Notes: generated by a model not told the origin, from the sequence alone. A DNA stretch of 64,000 bases from Gnetum montanum (GCA_015680685.1 MNCI01009669.1:183876-247875); one strand, 5' to 3'. Positions 11,240-23,870 are shown, counted from the stretch's first letter. Translations and numbers: made by a program.

Positions 11240-11560
11240 ATGACTTCAAATATGAATGCAACATCACCTACTAAGGAACTACAAATAAGTAGTGACAGAA
11301 TCGAAGAGGAAGAAGACTGGAGTATGCTAATGTAGATAAGGATATCATATGCTCTTCATGATCCTTACTATCCTAATTTCAAATTCATCTTTCATCAGGA
11401 TGGGCAAATTAGATGGAGAGATCTTCAAGGGAATGTTGTTCTACCACCAAAATGTTCAGCACCCATTATGCTTCAAACCGCTCTCAAGGAGATGAAGCTA
11501 AGTGATGCATTTGGAGGGTATCATAAAATCAAATACATGACCTGACCATATAAACCTACT
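11240..11560 (+). pseudogene. Element D gag, N-terminal part (interrupted by A)
   Basis: The ATG at 11240 opens a frame starting MTSNMNATSPTKE. After a stop it continues with PNFKFIFHQDGQ and NVVLP, which aligns with the gag N-termini of B (FTFILHQDEQ) and C. Gag forms the particle that packages the element RNA. Element A is inserted at 11561, its CTACT duplication (11556-11560 and 21820-21824) bracketing the break; the reading resumes at 21825. Confidence 0.8.
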
Positions 11561-12520
11561 TGATGAGCGGTAGGGTACCCCTACGCCCCACTATACAAAT
11601 CACTAAAGCATTACACATGATCTGGTCGAATTCCATGGACCTATAGTTATCTCATATATTAGTTTCTTTATGAAGTGAAACGGTGTTGAGAACATTCGTT
11701 GCCTTCCCAACTATACTTGTGAGGCTCAAGGGTATGGTTTTAGTGTAATTGAGGTATATGAATTTTTGTCATTTTATATTTTATGGATGTAATCACCTAA
11801 AACAAGAATAATGGTAGAGTAGATTGAAAACTAATGTCCATTGCCTAGCTAGCCTAACATAAGTAATCACCCCACTTTCTTGGACCCATCTTGAACACAT
11901 ATAGCATTGTCATGCTACCAAACATTAAGCATTGCTGGGTTATCAAGTACTATATGAATGCTTGAAGTGGTCATGCTTGTGTTCATTAATTGCTAGAAAT
12001 AAATTGCTTAATTCAAAATCATTAAAATAAAGAGTGAGAAAGTAAAATGCATTGAAGAAAATATTAAGCTATTCCCAATGCTGTAAGGATTGCCAAAAGA
12101 GTTTGTTTTATTTCTGTCACATTGCTGCGCTTAGGTAGATCAGTGTTCAAATAAAGAACCGTACACACTTTAGACTTCTTTTGCAGGCACTTAGAAAATA
12201 TTCTAACTCTGAGGAAAATAAACTGCAAGAGCTTTGCTGCTTTGACTAAGAATGACCAAAAATTAACTATCAAAAAATAGAGTAGAAAATATTCTAACTC
12301 TAAGGAAAATAAACTGTAAGAGCTTCGCTACTTTGACTAAGAATGACCAAAAATTGACAATCAAAAATTGGAGCCCAAGTGTGGTATTTATAGACTTGGG
12401 GAATATATCCTAATGTTGGACATGTAATGTTGGACCAAGGCCTTGATGTCACATATGCAACATCGTGGCTTTGACGTCGCGTACCTGACATTGGAGCAGA
12501 TGGCAAATGCATGTTCATCA
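11561..12520 (-). repeat. Element A 3' LTR
   Basis: 960 bp, against 869 bp for the partner at 20951. The 91-bp difference equals one internal tandem duplication (12194-12284 copied as 12285-12375). On the minus strand it carries GACGTC/GATGTC-type motifs in U3 (12420-12500) and a TATAAATA near 12390. Confidence 0.93.
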
Positions 12521-12529
12521 TACCCCCAC
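12521..12529 (-). other. Polypurine tract, element A
   Basis: TACCCCCAC on the plus strand reads GTGGGGGTA on the element strand directly before the 3' LTR. The same motif precedes the 3' LTRs of B and C. Confidence 0.85.
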
Positions 12530-14690
12530 AACTGAATTAAAACTCATCCTTGAGTGAAGAAGAGGAGGAACAATTTATTTACAACACATATTGGATAGGT
12601 ATGGGATTATTGACTGACATTACAAATTGACTTAGATAAAATAGATAGACTCTGAGTGTCAAATTGTATGGAATTACAATCTTTACAAAATGGGGTGTTC
12701 ATGAAAAGAGAAGTGAACACCTTGGATATCACTGACATCCAACACCTCTTGGTAGCAAGAGAATCAGAGAGAGAGAGAAGAGATCCTTCGAACACGAACA
12801 ATCCTTATTGTGTGGTATTGCTACATTATCCTTAGTGAAGGTAGTTTCACTTCTAATCCATGCTTTCCACTACAATCACAACAAAATCATGAATTAGAAA
12901 GAAATGTGTAACACATAACTATTAAATGCCTTGTCTCATCGGTGGTTCCACTTAGCTAGGTTGTGATTGTGGTTAATTGGTTCCTTTAGTAGTGTTAGTG
13001 GGAAGGCTAATAGATAGGGTTAATTAAACTAAGTGGTCCATTGAATTTGAAAAAAGTTTAATACAAGGAAAATATTTGAAGAGGGTATAAGAATTCATAA
13101 CAATAAAAAGAAGAATTCACTGAAAACTATTGTAAAGATGTGTACAATTGGATGTCATTGATGGGGTAAACAAAAGAGAATTTGATTGTAAAAATGTCTA
13201 AAGGGTAAAGAATTTAACTAATCCAACCAAAAGATATGCAAGTGGGTCCCCCCCAAAGCAAGCATAGGCCTCTTATGCCCTTGCCTAACTTCAAACCAAA
13301 GATTCTATGGGCTCCATGGATGATTAATGGTCATAGAAGTTAAGTACAAAAACCCAAAAGAAACTAACTAAGAATTTTGGCACATCAATCTAGGACAACA
13401 AACTAAAACATGCACTTGGGAGTGAGATGAAACATGGAAAACATAAATGGATGAGAGAGAGAGAGTGGAATGGAGTTCCTAATTATGGTCACATGAAGTC
13501 CCTTGTGGATTTTGTGTTTAAATGACTTGATAGAATCCATCCTTACTCTAGACCAAAACCAACCACGTTCAGTGACTTCACATCAACATTCTAAGACTAA
13601 TCCATCCCCTGAGACACAAGAGTGCTCCCATAGAATAACCACCATTCCAAATTAGAGAAGAAGTAGGAAGTGAGGAAGGGCCTTAGTTAAAGGAGATGAG
13701 TCCCATAACTAGTGCTTATAGCCCATTTATTTGGTCTAAGGGATGCGCTTTGAATTCCCATTATTATTATTTTTTGAAATGGAAACCATACTATGCAAAG
13801 ACACATGCATTTATTTTGTCCAAGGGGTGTGCTTTTAATCCTCATTTTTTTCTTGATGAGAGCCACAACATGTGAGGATGTATGCATTTATTTTGTCCAA
13901 GGGATGTGCTTTGAATTCTCATCATTTTTTTTCTAATGAGAACCACACTATGTAAGGACTTATTCAACTTCCTTTATTGATTGGCATGGAATGATAAGAA
14001 ATTCATGGAAACACACATGCACCTAGGCAAGTAGAAAAGCACAAAGAGTACCAAATCCCCTTGAAGCCACACCCTGTTCAAACCTTTGAATCCTTCCCAA
14101 TTGCAGAAACTACCCAAGTAACAAATTTATTAAAATTTTATTAATGAAAAAGGGATTGCATGTTTCCAAAACAAGGAAAACCATAGTGTGTGGATGGGTG
14201 GATGTGGTGTACTCATTTCCTGTTACATGAAAAAGAAACCATACCTTAATTATCTGTAATGAAATTCAAAGTTGGAAACCAGACATCAACAATCAAATAA
14301 AATAATACATGCCACCATCAAGTAACGCATTACCAATGTACCTGGCACTTATTAACAAAAAGTTAGAAAATCACACCAAAATAATATAAAATGTAAAAGC
14401 AAGTGTAAAATATTCAAGAAATAGCAATTGTACTAATGATGGTGTAAAAAAAATTAGAAAAGATTAATAACATAAAAACAAAAAGATGTAAAACAAAGAA
14501 CATGTAAAACAAAAAGTTGTAAAATGAAAAATGTGTAAAACAAAAAAGTTAAAAAAACTGAGGAGCCGCTTGAATAGTTAGCATGGTTGGCCATCTCCCC
14601 CATGACTAAGTTGAGAAGAGGAAATCTGAAATATGGAGTGTGGTTGTCCATTGGATGAGGTGCTTGTTGTGTTAGTTTGCGTATGCTCAT
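12530..14690 (-). other. Element A post-pol non-coding spacer
   Basis: About 2 kb between integrase and the polypurine tract with no conserved frame. It matches the spacers of B (42349-44300) and C (57430-59380): a GA run near 12770, a GTGGGTCCCCCCCAAAG block near 13240, and a TATGGGCTCCATGG block near 13306. It contains a tripled 80-bp unit (separate entry). Confidence 0.75.
13726..13967 (-). repeat. Triplicated unit of about 80 bp in A spacer
   Basis: Units start at 13726, 13810 and 13887, each beginning TTTATTTTGTCCAAGGG, then a TGTGCTTTGAATTCTCAT-type core and a GAACCACACTATG-type end. B (about 43580-43690) and C (about 58010-58120, reversed) each have one copy. Confidence 0.85.
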
Positions 14691-15830
14691 GAACAGGTTT
14701 AATTTCTTAGATGTTGATTAGCTGTTTCTTGTTTGGGCTCTCAAGTTTATAGATCATCATGGCCCCAAAAGGAAAAGTCTCATGAATAATATAAGGTCCT
14801 TTCACAACGTTTGGAACTTAGTTCATTGAGGTATGTGTGTAGGATTCTAGTAGAGAACCTTATCTCTTGGTTAAAATTTGACTTTTCTAATTTTTAGGTC
14901 ATGATGCTTTTTGTTATAGGCCTGGTGCAACTCGTTAGATGATAAGGCTACTAATTGGTTTTCATCTAGTAGGTTGAGATTCATTAATCTTTTTTTTTTG
15001 GGCTAGACTTAAGTCAAAGTTAAGGCCACAAGCCATTGAAAGTGTATAGAGTTCAAATTGAATAGGAAGTGTTGATAGTTTACCATACACAAGCTCTTAG
15101 GGAGAGTAGCCTATAGGAAGTTTCCAAGTTGAGTGGTAGGCCCAAAGGGCATCATTGAGTTTTGTACTCTAGTATTTCCTATACTTGCTAATAGCTTTTG
15201 TTAGTATTCTTGTGATTGCCCTATTAGTAACCTCAGCTTGACCATTAGCTTGGGGATGGCAAGGTGTTGTGAGTTTGTGTTCAACCCCCAAGCATTGCAT
15301 GAGCTTCCAAAAAGTTGTGCCTATAAAATGAGTTTCATTATCAGAAATTAATGCATGTGGCACACCAAACCTATTCACAACATTTTGTTGTACAAATCAA
15401 GCAACAGTAAAAGATGTACATTCAATAACAGCTACTACTTCTGCCCATTTCATACAATAGTCAACAGTCACTATGATATATACCTTTCTATTTGACATGG
15501 GTGTGACAGGACCCATGAAGTTAATGCCCAAGATGTCAAAGGGTTCTAATGGTTAAATCCATTGTTGAGGTTCCTCCATTCAAGTGGTTATTCCACCATC
15601 TTGTTGGAATCATTCATAAGAGTGGATGTAATGATGAGCATCCCTGAAGAGTGTTGGCCAATAGTACCTTGCCATTAGCATTTTAATAACCGTGCATCTC
15701 CCAGCATAGTGTCCTCCACAAGGGCCTTCATGAGAATCTTGAGGAACATGTAGTTGATTAGCATCAGGGATACACCAACAAACCAGGCCATTGCTGCACA
15801 CCTTGTAGAGGTGGTCATTGATCTCCATAA
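14691..15830 (-). pseudogene. Element A integrase
   Basis: The zinc-binding N-terminus is visible at 15610-15828 (HEGPCGGHYAGR, RYYWPTLFRDAHH; the later Cys pair is degraded). The catalytic core at about 15169-15480 shows the first Asp in VDY-KWAE, the second in SDNETHF (family SDNGTHF), and the Glu in NGQAEVTNR. The C-terminal part ends near GAMMIYK at about 14770. Stops and frameshifts divide it. Integrase inserts the cDNA into the host chromosome; this copy cannot work as encoded. Confidence 0.85.
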
Positions 15831-15945
15831 AGTGCTTTACTTGGTGAATAAACTGCTATTTCTTCCAGTGGTCCAACCCTTGTGGCATCTCTTGAGTGAG
15901 AAAATAAGTGAGAATATTATCATACCATTTTGGCTCATTGTGCAT

Positions 15946-16540
15946 TTATTTAGTTATAGCTCCAGCAAAGAGGAGTTCATTAGGAAACATGTCAAAGAGT
16001 GAGCTTTCTTCCTCTTTGTTGTCCCATCGCAACCGAGACAAGCGATTAGCAACCACATTCTCAGTGCCCTTTCGATCTACCATTGTAAGATCAAACTCTT
16101 GCAAGATCACTAGCCACTGTATGACATGGGGGTTCATCGCTGGCTTGTTCATTAGGAAGAAAATGACATTGTGATCTATGTGCACAAACACTTTGTATCC
16201 AAGCACATAGTGCCTAAACTTTTCTAGAGTAAACACCACAACTATCAATTCTTTCTCTGTGGTGGTGTAGTTTAGTTGTGCACCCACAATGCTTTAGCTA
16301 GCATAGTGGAGGTAGTATGGTCATTTCTTATCATCTAACTACATTAGCATTACTCCCAAAGCATAATTTGATGCATTCATCATGATATAGAATGGTTTGA
16401 ACCAGTTGGGTGCTTGTAGGATTAGAATTTCTACATGCTTCACTTTCAGTTGCTAGAATGCTTTCTCACATTTTGTGGTCTAAGCAAAGGAAGCATCTTT
16501 CTTTTATAGCTCAACCAATAGCTTTGTGATCTTAGAGAAA
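15946..16540 (-). pseudogene. Element A RNase H
   Basis: NYTTTEKELIVVVFTLEKFR and VFVHIDHN at 16287-16150 match the Ty3-type RNase H that follows RT. An upstream segment (16300-16540) continues with stops. It degrades the RNA strand of the RNA/DNA hybrid in functional elements. Confidence 0.85.
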
Positions 16541-16559
16541 TTCTCTATGAATTGCTAGT

Positions 16560-17170
16560 AGTAGCTAGTATGTCCAAGGAATGACCGAACATCTTTAACT
16601 ATTCCTAGTTGGCGGGTTATTCCTTGGATGATCCTTATTTTTTTAGGGTCCACCTCAATTCTTACTTGCGAGATTTTATGCCCCAGCACAATGCCTTCTA
16701 GGACCATGAGGTGACTTTTCTACCAATTAATCCGTAAGTTGGTTTCAACACACCATTTCAACACTTGCTCAAGGTAGTTTAGGGCTTGCTCAAATGTAGC
16801 TTCATAGGTGGAGAAGTCATCCATGAAGACTTCCACACCACTACCAATTTTTTATTGAAAAATTCTCAGGACTAGGCATTGAAATGTGGCAGGTGCATTG
16901 CATAGAACAAAAAGCATTTTACAATAAGAAATTTTTTTCCAAGGACTCATGAACATTGTCATTGCTTGGTCTTCTAGTGCAATTTGAATTTGGTTATAGC
17001 ACTATAACCATCTAGAAAAGAAATACCTAGATATTGTGTTGAGAACTTGGTCAACAAACAGTAATGAAAAGTGATCCTTGAATGTTGCTATGTTCAGCAG
17101 CCTAAAATCGATGCAAACCCACTAGTTGCCACCTTTCTTTGGCACAATTATGAGTGGGCTAACCCGCTCA
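16560..17170 (-). pseudogene. Element A reverse transcriptase
   Basis: On the minus strand the catalytic FMDDFS box lies at 16816-16827 and is preceded by EVFMDD context. The N-terminal WVCIDFRLLN motif is near 17110-17140. Internal stops interrupt the domain. FMDD followed by FSTY is characteristic of Athila-type Ty3 elements. Confidence 0.85.
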
Positions 17171-17639
17171 CTATCCAAAATGGAATAAATGAACCATACT
17201 TTGAGGAGTTTCTCAGTTTTCTCTATGATTTACTTTAATTTAGGATTCAATCACCTATGTGGTTGTCATTTTGGCTTTATGGTTGGGTTGATGTAAATGC
17301 AATGCTGACATATTCTAGGATCAATCCCTATGAGTTTAGGATATGACCAAGCAAAAGTTGTTAACCATCTTTCAACTACCTTCAATAGCATCTCTTTCTA
17401 TTCTGGAGCAAGTCTTGCATTGATTATAACTAGCTTCTTATTTGTCAAAAATACATATTTCATTCTAGCCAGTAATGTTTTTAGTTTAAGGGGCTCTTGC
17501 TAAAATTTATTAGGAATTTTTGCCTCTCCCTAGTGGGTATCATCATTTGTATCTTTAGAGAGTTGGTCATGAACTTGCTCGAGTTCATTCATGCTCGTGA
17601 AATACTCATGTGTTAGACTCTCAACTGGTTCTATGCAAA

Positions 17640-18420
17640 GTGTGATGCTTTTTGAATCAGTGATTAGCCACTAGATGCCCTTTTATTTTGTGGCTGTTGC
17701 GTACAGAAGTATTTCAATTTTTATTTCTTGCATGCAAAGATAGATGCTTGCTTTATGGCCCAAAGTTTCTACACACAATTGCTATTACTATACGCGATGC
17801 ATGAAACTCTCTTCTTCTTGATCTTTCCAAATGTTTTTTCTTTAAAGATTTCTAGAAAAAGACCTTTGATGTTCATTCTTGCATTTATAGTGCTTCGCCA
17901 TGCCCTTCCCATAATGATTGGGAATTCCCCTTTATTGTTCTCCACTTTAATTACTAGGAAATTGGTAGGATAAGACCACCCACAGAAAGTGGTCACAATG
18001 TCTTCTACCAGTCCTAATGGAATAGTGATGGACTGGTCTACTAATTCAAATATGATGTTGCTCTTCTTGAGAGGAGGTAGGTTCTAGGTAGTGTACGTTT
18101 TATGAGAAATCAAATTAATATTAGAACTTGAATCAAGAAGAGCCTTGCATGGTTTGTTCCTAGTAATTTGCAAATAAATTAGAGGAGTTCTAGGATTGGC
18201 TAATTTCTAGGAAGGTTTCCTACATAGATCTAATTAGACACAATGTGAGTAAGCATTACGATATGGATCCTTGGTAGAGTTTGGTTTGAAGGAGGCCTGA
18301 AGGAATTTGATATGGAGGAAGAGGCAAGAGCAAGGTTGTCAACCGTGGGTGTAGGTAAAGGCTTAGGTGGACTATGGGGTCAAAAGAAAGGTCTTTTTTT
18401 TATTAGGCATTCGACCCTTC
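17640..18420 (-). pseudogene. Element A aspartic protease
   Basis: The catalytic region at about 18130 reads ALLDSSSNINLIS, with DSS in place of the DSG needed by retropepsins. The flap and C-terminal part, FPIIMGRAWRSTINA, lies near 17890-17940. Stops precede it. It is part of the same gag-pol frame in the family. Confidence 0.8.
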
Positions 18421-20800
18421 CAATTGATAATTGGATTGAAAATTAATAGCCCTCATAACATTGCGTTGTTACGCTTGAGAATATAGTTCACCTTGCATGG
18501 GAGGAGTAGGTGGTAGATGTGCAATTGTATGTAAAGACATGAGGGGGATAAGGATAGGAGGTAGCATGCCTTCTTTCATGTGGAGAATGAGCTTAGTAAT
18601 AATTAGAAGGGTGGCAGTAAGATTAAATATTAGAAATGTGACTAGAAGAGTCACATGGAGATATGGGTTGCTACACATGATAACTATATGGATCAGGCTA
18701 CTAGTAAGGGTATTGTTGCCTTGGCAGTGCAAGCACCCATGATTATGGTTACTGTCATCGTTGGTACTATTTGTATGGTTGTGGTGGAGCTCCACTTGGA
18801 TAATATGGTTGTTGTTGGTGGAACTACCTAAGATAACCTTGAGGATAAGGTAACCTTCTAGATGTTTGCCTTTGTGTAAGTCATGGATGTAAGGCATACA
18901 CCCTAGACTCTTGAAGATGTGACATAATAGGGCAACATCACTTAGAATGTTCATACTAGTAGACATCACATCCATGATCATCATTTGATTCACTATCCAA
19001 AACCTCTTCTATTACAAAAATTTTACCCTTACCTTTGTAATATGCACATTTAGCTTCCTTGCACATCCTGTGCTCATGGTCACTACCTTGTTCTTTGGAC
19101 TCTTCAATGATTTTGAAAACAACTTGAAATTTGCTATCCATAGATTCCTTAAAATAATCAACCTTGGTCATAAGTTTAGACTAGAATTGTTGAAGTGGCA
19201 AGGCTTTCTTATGCATCCCCTCATCAAATATGGATTCATCCTCATTATCGCAAAATCAAACCTTCCTCTTGCAGATGGAAGGATCATGGTTGTACTCCTA
19301 TGCACTTTTTATTTTAATTTTAATTTGTCCTCCTCTTTGGCAACCTACTCTATTAACCTTTGTACCTAACAGGCAGCTAGTTCTGATAATCATGCTTGGA
19401 CATAGACAGCAAGGGTTTTCCTTATATCATTACGAAGCCTGTCTACAATGTGGTGAAGCTAAGCCAATTGAAAATAAGCATGGTTAGGGCATTTGTGCAT
19501 CAAGACATAGTATCAGCCAATGGCAGCATCCAAGGGTTCGTGTGTTCCTTGTTTCCACCCTTGAATTTTCTTCCTTAGGTTGGACATCCTAGAGTATGTT
19601 TGATACTTATCATTGAACAACTTGAGCATGGTACTTCATCATCTGATAGATTCCGGTTCTAAGGACCAGTAACGATTCTCTACTTTTTTGATGAGTGTCC
19701 TTGGGAAAAACTTTAATTTCTACCACTTATTTTCTATGTTTTACAAGACACATGCATCTTGGAAAGCTTGAAGATGATTCTATGGATCAGAGTTATATCC
19801 CCCTTCAAATCAAGGAATATTGTTCATATCTAATTGTTTGATTTAGCTATCCTTCACATCCCTTATTGGGATTTTGATTACCTCTGCGTTGTTAAGCATA
19901 CTTTGGGTAGCAAATAGAGGCTCATTGATGCTTTGATCATGATGCTTGCAATGCCCTCTACTACCTCTTCATTCTGGCAATGTGTGCCTCTTGAACGTCT
20001 GTGCCCTTGTTCTCGCCTTTCTCGATGATCCCTTTGATTATCATGGTCACATCAGTCATTTCATTCATTTTAGTCACTTCCATCATGATCTCATCTTCTA
20101 CAGTCATGGTCAAAGTTAGAAGAAGAAGAAGATGATGAAGGGGAAGAGGAAGGAGAATCAGCACTATCACGATGCCTACTACTAGCTCTTCGGCGATCAT
20201 GATCATGATCATGATCATCTTCTTGTCTATATCCCTATCTTGACTTGTCCCTTTGAATCCTTCTTTGTCATTGGATCCCTTATTACCAAAATCAGGATTA
20301 TGAATTATGAAGTGTAGATTTCGATTTTGACCTCCATCGCTAATGTTAAAGAGAGGAGTGTCATTGTATGGAAAATCCCTAGAGAATGGTTCTCCACTAG
20401 CTTGTTGGTACAATAGGCATGAAGGATTGTTAAGTCCTTTTCCCTTCGAAAACTCATAGTGCTATTCTAGCTACTGATCTTGCAGGTGCTATGTTTCAGT
20501 GGGATGATAATCCTTGGCATTAAAATCTTCCAAATTATACTCCCCATGGCAGTCTTGAAGAGCACATCATGCAAGCATTTGATAGAGCATTGTAGGAGCA
20601 GCACGATTGGGTAGCAACACAATGTTTCTCTCCATGTCATGCCATTGCAGTTATTCATCCTGGTGCAAGATAAAGGTGAAGTTTGGCACATACTCATTGG
20701 GGTGAGTATATGTGATTCGGTATTGTTGAGGCTTTATTGAATGAACATTATCAGCCTTAAGTGGAGAAACTCCTGTGAGAAGAAGATATTTTTGGTTAGT
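18421..20800 (-). pseudogene. Element A gag
   Basis: N-terminal block near 20640-20710 (THPNEYVPNFTFILHQDEQ) matches B and C. A long middle has a basic, low-complexity stretch around 20150-20260 (a GATCAT microsatellite giving MIMIMIMI). A GCDVYH-type remnant of the Cys/His knuckle lies near 18960. A Pro/Tyr-rich C-terminus ending near 18490 matches B (PPTPAMQGELPTQ). Confidence 0.8.
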
Positions 20801-20931
20801 GAAATAAAAATCACAATGTGCTATGAGAATTTATTGTAGTAATTGTGAAATAATATATGACTCTCATGTTCATTTCAATGATTCAAATACTATTCAATGG
20901 GTCCTAGATAGCACACAAAACAACAAAAAGG

Positions 20932-20949
20932 TCCCTGACAATGGTGCCA
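20932..20949 (-). other. Primer-binding site, tRNA-Asp type (element A)
   Basis: The plus strand reads TCCCTGACAATGGTGCCA, one base from the 5' LTR; the plant tRNA-Asp 3' end is TCCCCGGCAACGGCGCCA. Every mismatch is a transition at or beside a former CpG or CHG site. Confidence 0.87.
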
Positions 20950-20950
20950 A

Positions 20951-21819
20951 TGATGAGCAGCGAGGTATCCCTATGCCCAACCATACGAATCACTAAGGCA
21001 TTATGCACGATCTGGTCGAATTCGATGGACCTGTAGTTATCTTGTACACTAGTTTCTTTAGGAAGTGAAATGGCATTGAGAATGTTCATTGTCTTCCCAA
21101 TTACACTTGTGAGGCTCAAGGATATGGTTTAAGTGTAATTGAGGTATATGAATTTTTATTGTTTTATATTTTATGGATGTAATCACCTACAACAAGAATA
21201 AGGATAGAGTAGATTGAAAACTAATGTCTATTGCCTAACTAGCCTAATACAAGTAATCGTCCCACTTTTCTAAACACATCTTGAACACATATAGCATTGC
21301 TGGGCAACCAAATGTTAAGCGTTGCTGGGTTACCAAGTACTATATGAATGCTTGAAGTGATTGTGCTTGTGTTCATTAACTACTTGAAATAAATTGCTTA
21401 ATTCAAAAGCATTAAAATGAAGAGTGAGAAAGTAAAATGCATTAAAGAAAGTATTAAGCTATTCTTAGTGCTACAAGGATTTTCAAAAGAGTTCATTTTA
21501 TTCTTGTCACACTACTATGCTCAGGTACATCAGTGCTCAAACAAAGAATCATACACACTTTAGACTCCTTCTACGGGCACTCAAAAAATATTCTAACTTT
21601 GAGGAAAATAAAATGCAAGAGCTTCACTACTCTGACTAAGAATGAACAAAAACTTACTGTCAAAAACTGGAGCCTATGTGTGGTATTTATAGACATGGGG
21701 AATATACCTCGATGTCGGACATTCAATGTCAGACCAAGGCCTTAACGTCACATATGCGACATTATGGCTCTGACATCGTGTATCCAATGTGAAAGCAAAT
21801 GACAAATGCATGTTCATCA
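20951..21819 (-). repeat. Element A 5' LTR
   Basis: 869 bp, starts TGATGAGCAG and ends TGTTCATCA on the plus strand. It is the unduplicated version of the 3' LTR and is flanked by CTACT at 21820. Confidence 0.93.
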
Positions 21820-21824
21820 CTACT

Positions 21825-23870
21825 ATTGAGCAGTTAAGGAAAGATCATGCCATGGAAAAAAGACATGAACAAGACATAGGAAAGATAGTTAATTGTACTA
21901 TTATCTTGGAGGAACTTGATGAAGATGCATTCATTGTTGAACAACTCCATTACAATCATGAGTACTAGTCAAAAGCACCTATTGTTCAACTGAATGAACC
22001 TATTAGAAATAAATCATACTCCAAATTAGTAGAGATATTTAGAAAGGAGGCAAAGGACTTAAGATATAAGTAAGAATCAAGGCCAAGAGTTCTTGCTATG
22101 TCTCATAGATATGAACATTAGAGTCATCATAGAAGGATAAGCCAACACTATTCTCACTATTCTCATACTACCTCATTTGCATCCTAACGATCATGAGAAG
22201 ACTTTGACAAAAGGAGGCAAAAGTACAAGGACCATGATAGGGAAGAGAGAAAAACTCATAACTGCCATAACTATGATGACCATTACTTAGGACATTCTGA
22301 TTTAGAAGATGAAGAGTATAAGTAGTGCAGATGTAAGGATCATAGAAATCATGAAAGGGATGAGCATAGAAGGGGGAACTACTACAACAGAGCACATGAA
22401 CCCTTGATGGAAACTCACATCATGATTAACATATATGAAGCTATTTACATTCCAACTAGGAACATCAAATGACTTGACATGAACAACATGCCAAGATTTG
22501 AAGGTGGCTATCATGTTGATTAACAACATCAACTTCAAGCTTTCCATGATGCCTACACCCTACAAAACAATGAAAGTAACTAGTAGAAGTTAAATTTGTT
22601 TCCAAGAACACTTGTGAAATAGGTACCAATCACTTGAACTTGAATCAATCAAAAGATGGAGTATCATGGTAAAGATCTTCAACGATAAGTATCAAACCTT
22701 CTCATAGATGTCTAACTTAAGAAAAAAAATCCAAGGATGGAAGCAAGGACTCATGAAACCCTTGATGTGGTAATGAACATATACTACTCACTACTACATA
22801 GATGCCCAAGCCATATATTCTCATATAAGAAACAACTAAGGCACATTGTAGATGGGTTGCGAAACAAAACTAGGAAGACACTTGGAGTTTATGCCCAAGG
22901 TAGACTATCAGAAATGATATCCCATCACATCCAAAGATTAGTTGATCAAGTAGAAAAGGAGGAAAAAGAACTCAAGAAGAAAGAGTTAGCTGAGAAATAT
23001 AACAAAGATCCATCAATTAGAAAGAGAGATGTGCAGATGTGTGATAGGTAAGAGGATGGAACCTTGGAAGATGTTATCTAGAAAAAGACTCTACCTATTC
23101 AACGATCAATCAATGATATAACAGTTAAGGTAGGGAAAGTCTAGAATTTAGTGGATCAAAAGTTTGCTACAGCCCTAAATATTATGAAAGAAAAGACTGA
23201 ATAAGCACTAAATAAGGATGATGAAAGGAAGAAGAAAAGAGTTAATGAATGAGAAAGTTATAAGCACAAATGAAAAGTTACTACCATTGAAGGGTCTATT
23301 GACTCTAGTTCAGAGGAAGAGGAAGGATGCAATGTGTGCCAATATGAACATCCTAAGAGATGTTGTCTTGTTATGGCCTACTTGGAAGAATCTAGGGTAT
23401 ATGCCTACTTGGAAGAATCTAGGGTACATGCACTTAATCTAAGCTTCATCAAAAAGCAGATGCCCAAAAGACTACCTTATCCTCAAGGTCATATCAGGCA
23501 AACTTTCTAGCCAACATCTTATCCAAGCAAAGCCTATCCTTAACCATAGGAGTAATATCAATAGCAGTGGTAGCAATTGCAGACATGGGCAATGCTACTA
23601 CTAGGTAACAATATCCATATAGGCAACCAAACCCTTATGGATATTATGTTCAACATCCAATATCTCTAAGAAACATATCTATTCAAACTTCTTCTTCTTA
23701 TTATCCACTAGCATGCTATAGACTTACTACTCCAAAGATGGATCATAATCCGTATGCACATTTTCTAGTAGCTAGCCCATCAAATTCCCCTTTCAATCCT
23801 TTACCACCAAGGCCACCACTAGCTATGCAAGGGGAATTGCCATCACAACTACAATAAAGAAGAGTTGCAA
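21825..23870 (+). pseudogene. Element D gag, remainder
   Basis: Resumes the D gag after element A. Landmarks: a charged His/Arg/Asp-rich segment (22100-22400); LDMNNMPRFEGGYHVD near 22480; EAxTHETLDVVMNIYYSLLH near 22740; a coiled Glu/Lys-rich part (22950-23040, VDQVEKEEKELKKKELAEKY); a Cys/His knuckle CNVCQYEH near 23330 that carries a 27-bp direct duplication; a Gln/Pro/Tyr-rich tail to MQGELPSQ near 23850. Stops are scattered throughout. Confidence 0.82.
23376..23429 (+). repeat. 27-bp direct duplication in D gag
   Basis: GCCTACTTGGAAGAATCTAG is repeated at 23376-23402 and 23403-23429. It keeps frame and doubles YLEESRVYMP-type residues after the zinc knuckle. B, C and A have a single copy. 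Confidence 0.85.

Larger units (their letters stand above)
11561..21819 (-). mobile_element. Element A: complete Athila-like Ty3 retrotransposon
   Basis: Minus-strand LTR retrotransposon of 10.26 kb. LTRs 11561-12520 (3') and 20951-21819 (5') both carry TGATGA...TCATCA ends. A perfect CTACT target duplication flanks it (11556-11560 and 21820-21824). In its own direction: 5' LTR, tRNA-Asp primer site, gag, protease, RT, RNase H, integrase, spacer, polypurine tract, 3' LTR. Every coding domain is broken by stops or frameshifts, so it is dead. It sits in the gag gene of D. Confidence 0.93.

Noticed and set aside
14454-14690. 78-codon frame with hydrophobic tail; similar at 57424-57642
   Set aside because: Considered as an envelope-like membrane protein. 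It starts in the pol-end region and the hydrophobicity comes from the T-rich spacer; it is not conserved in B.
20190-20225. GATCAT microsatellite
   Set aside because: Simple repeat within A gag; gives MI repeats with no functional sign.
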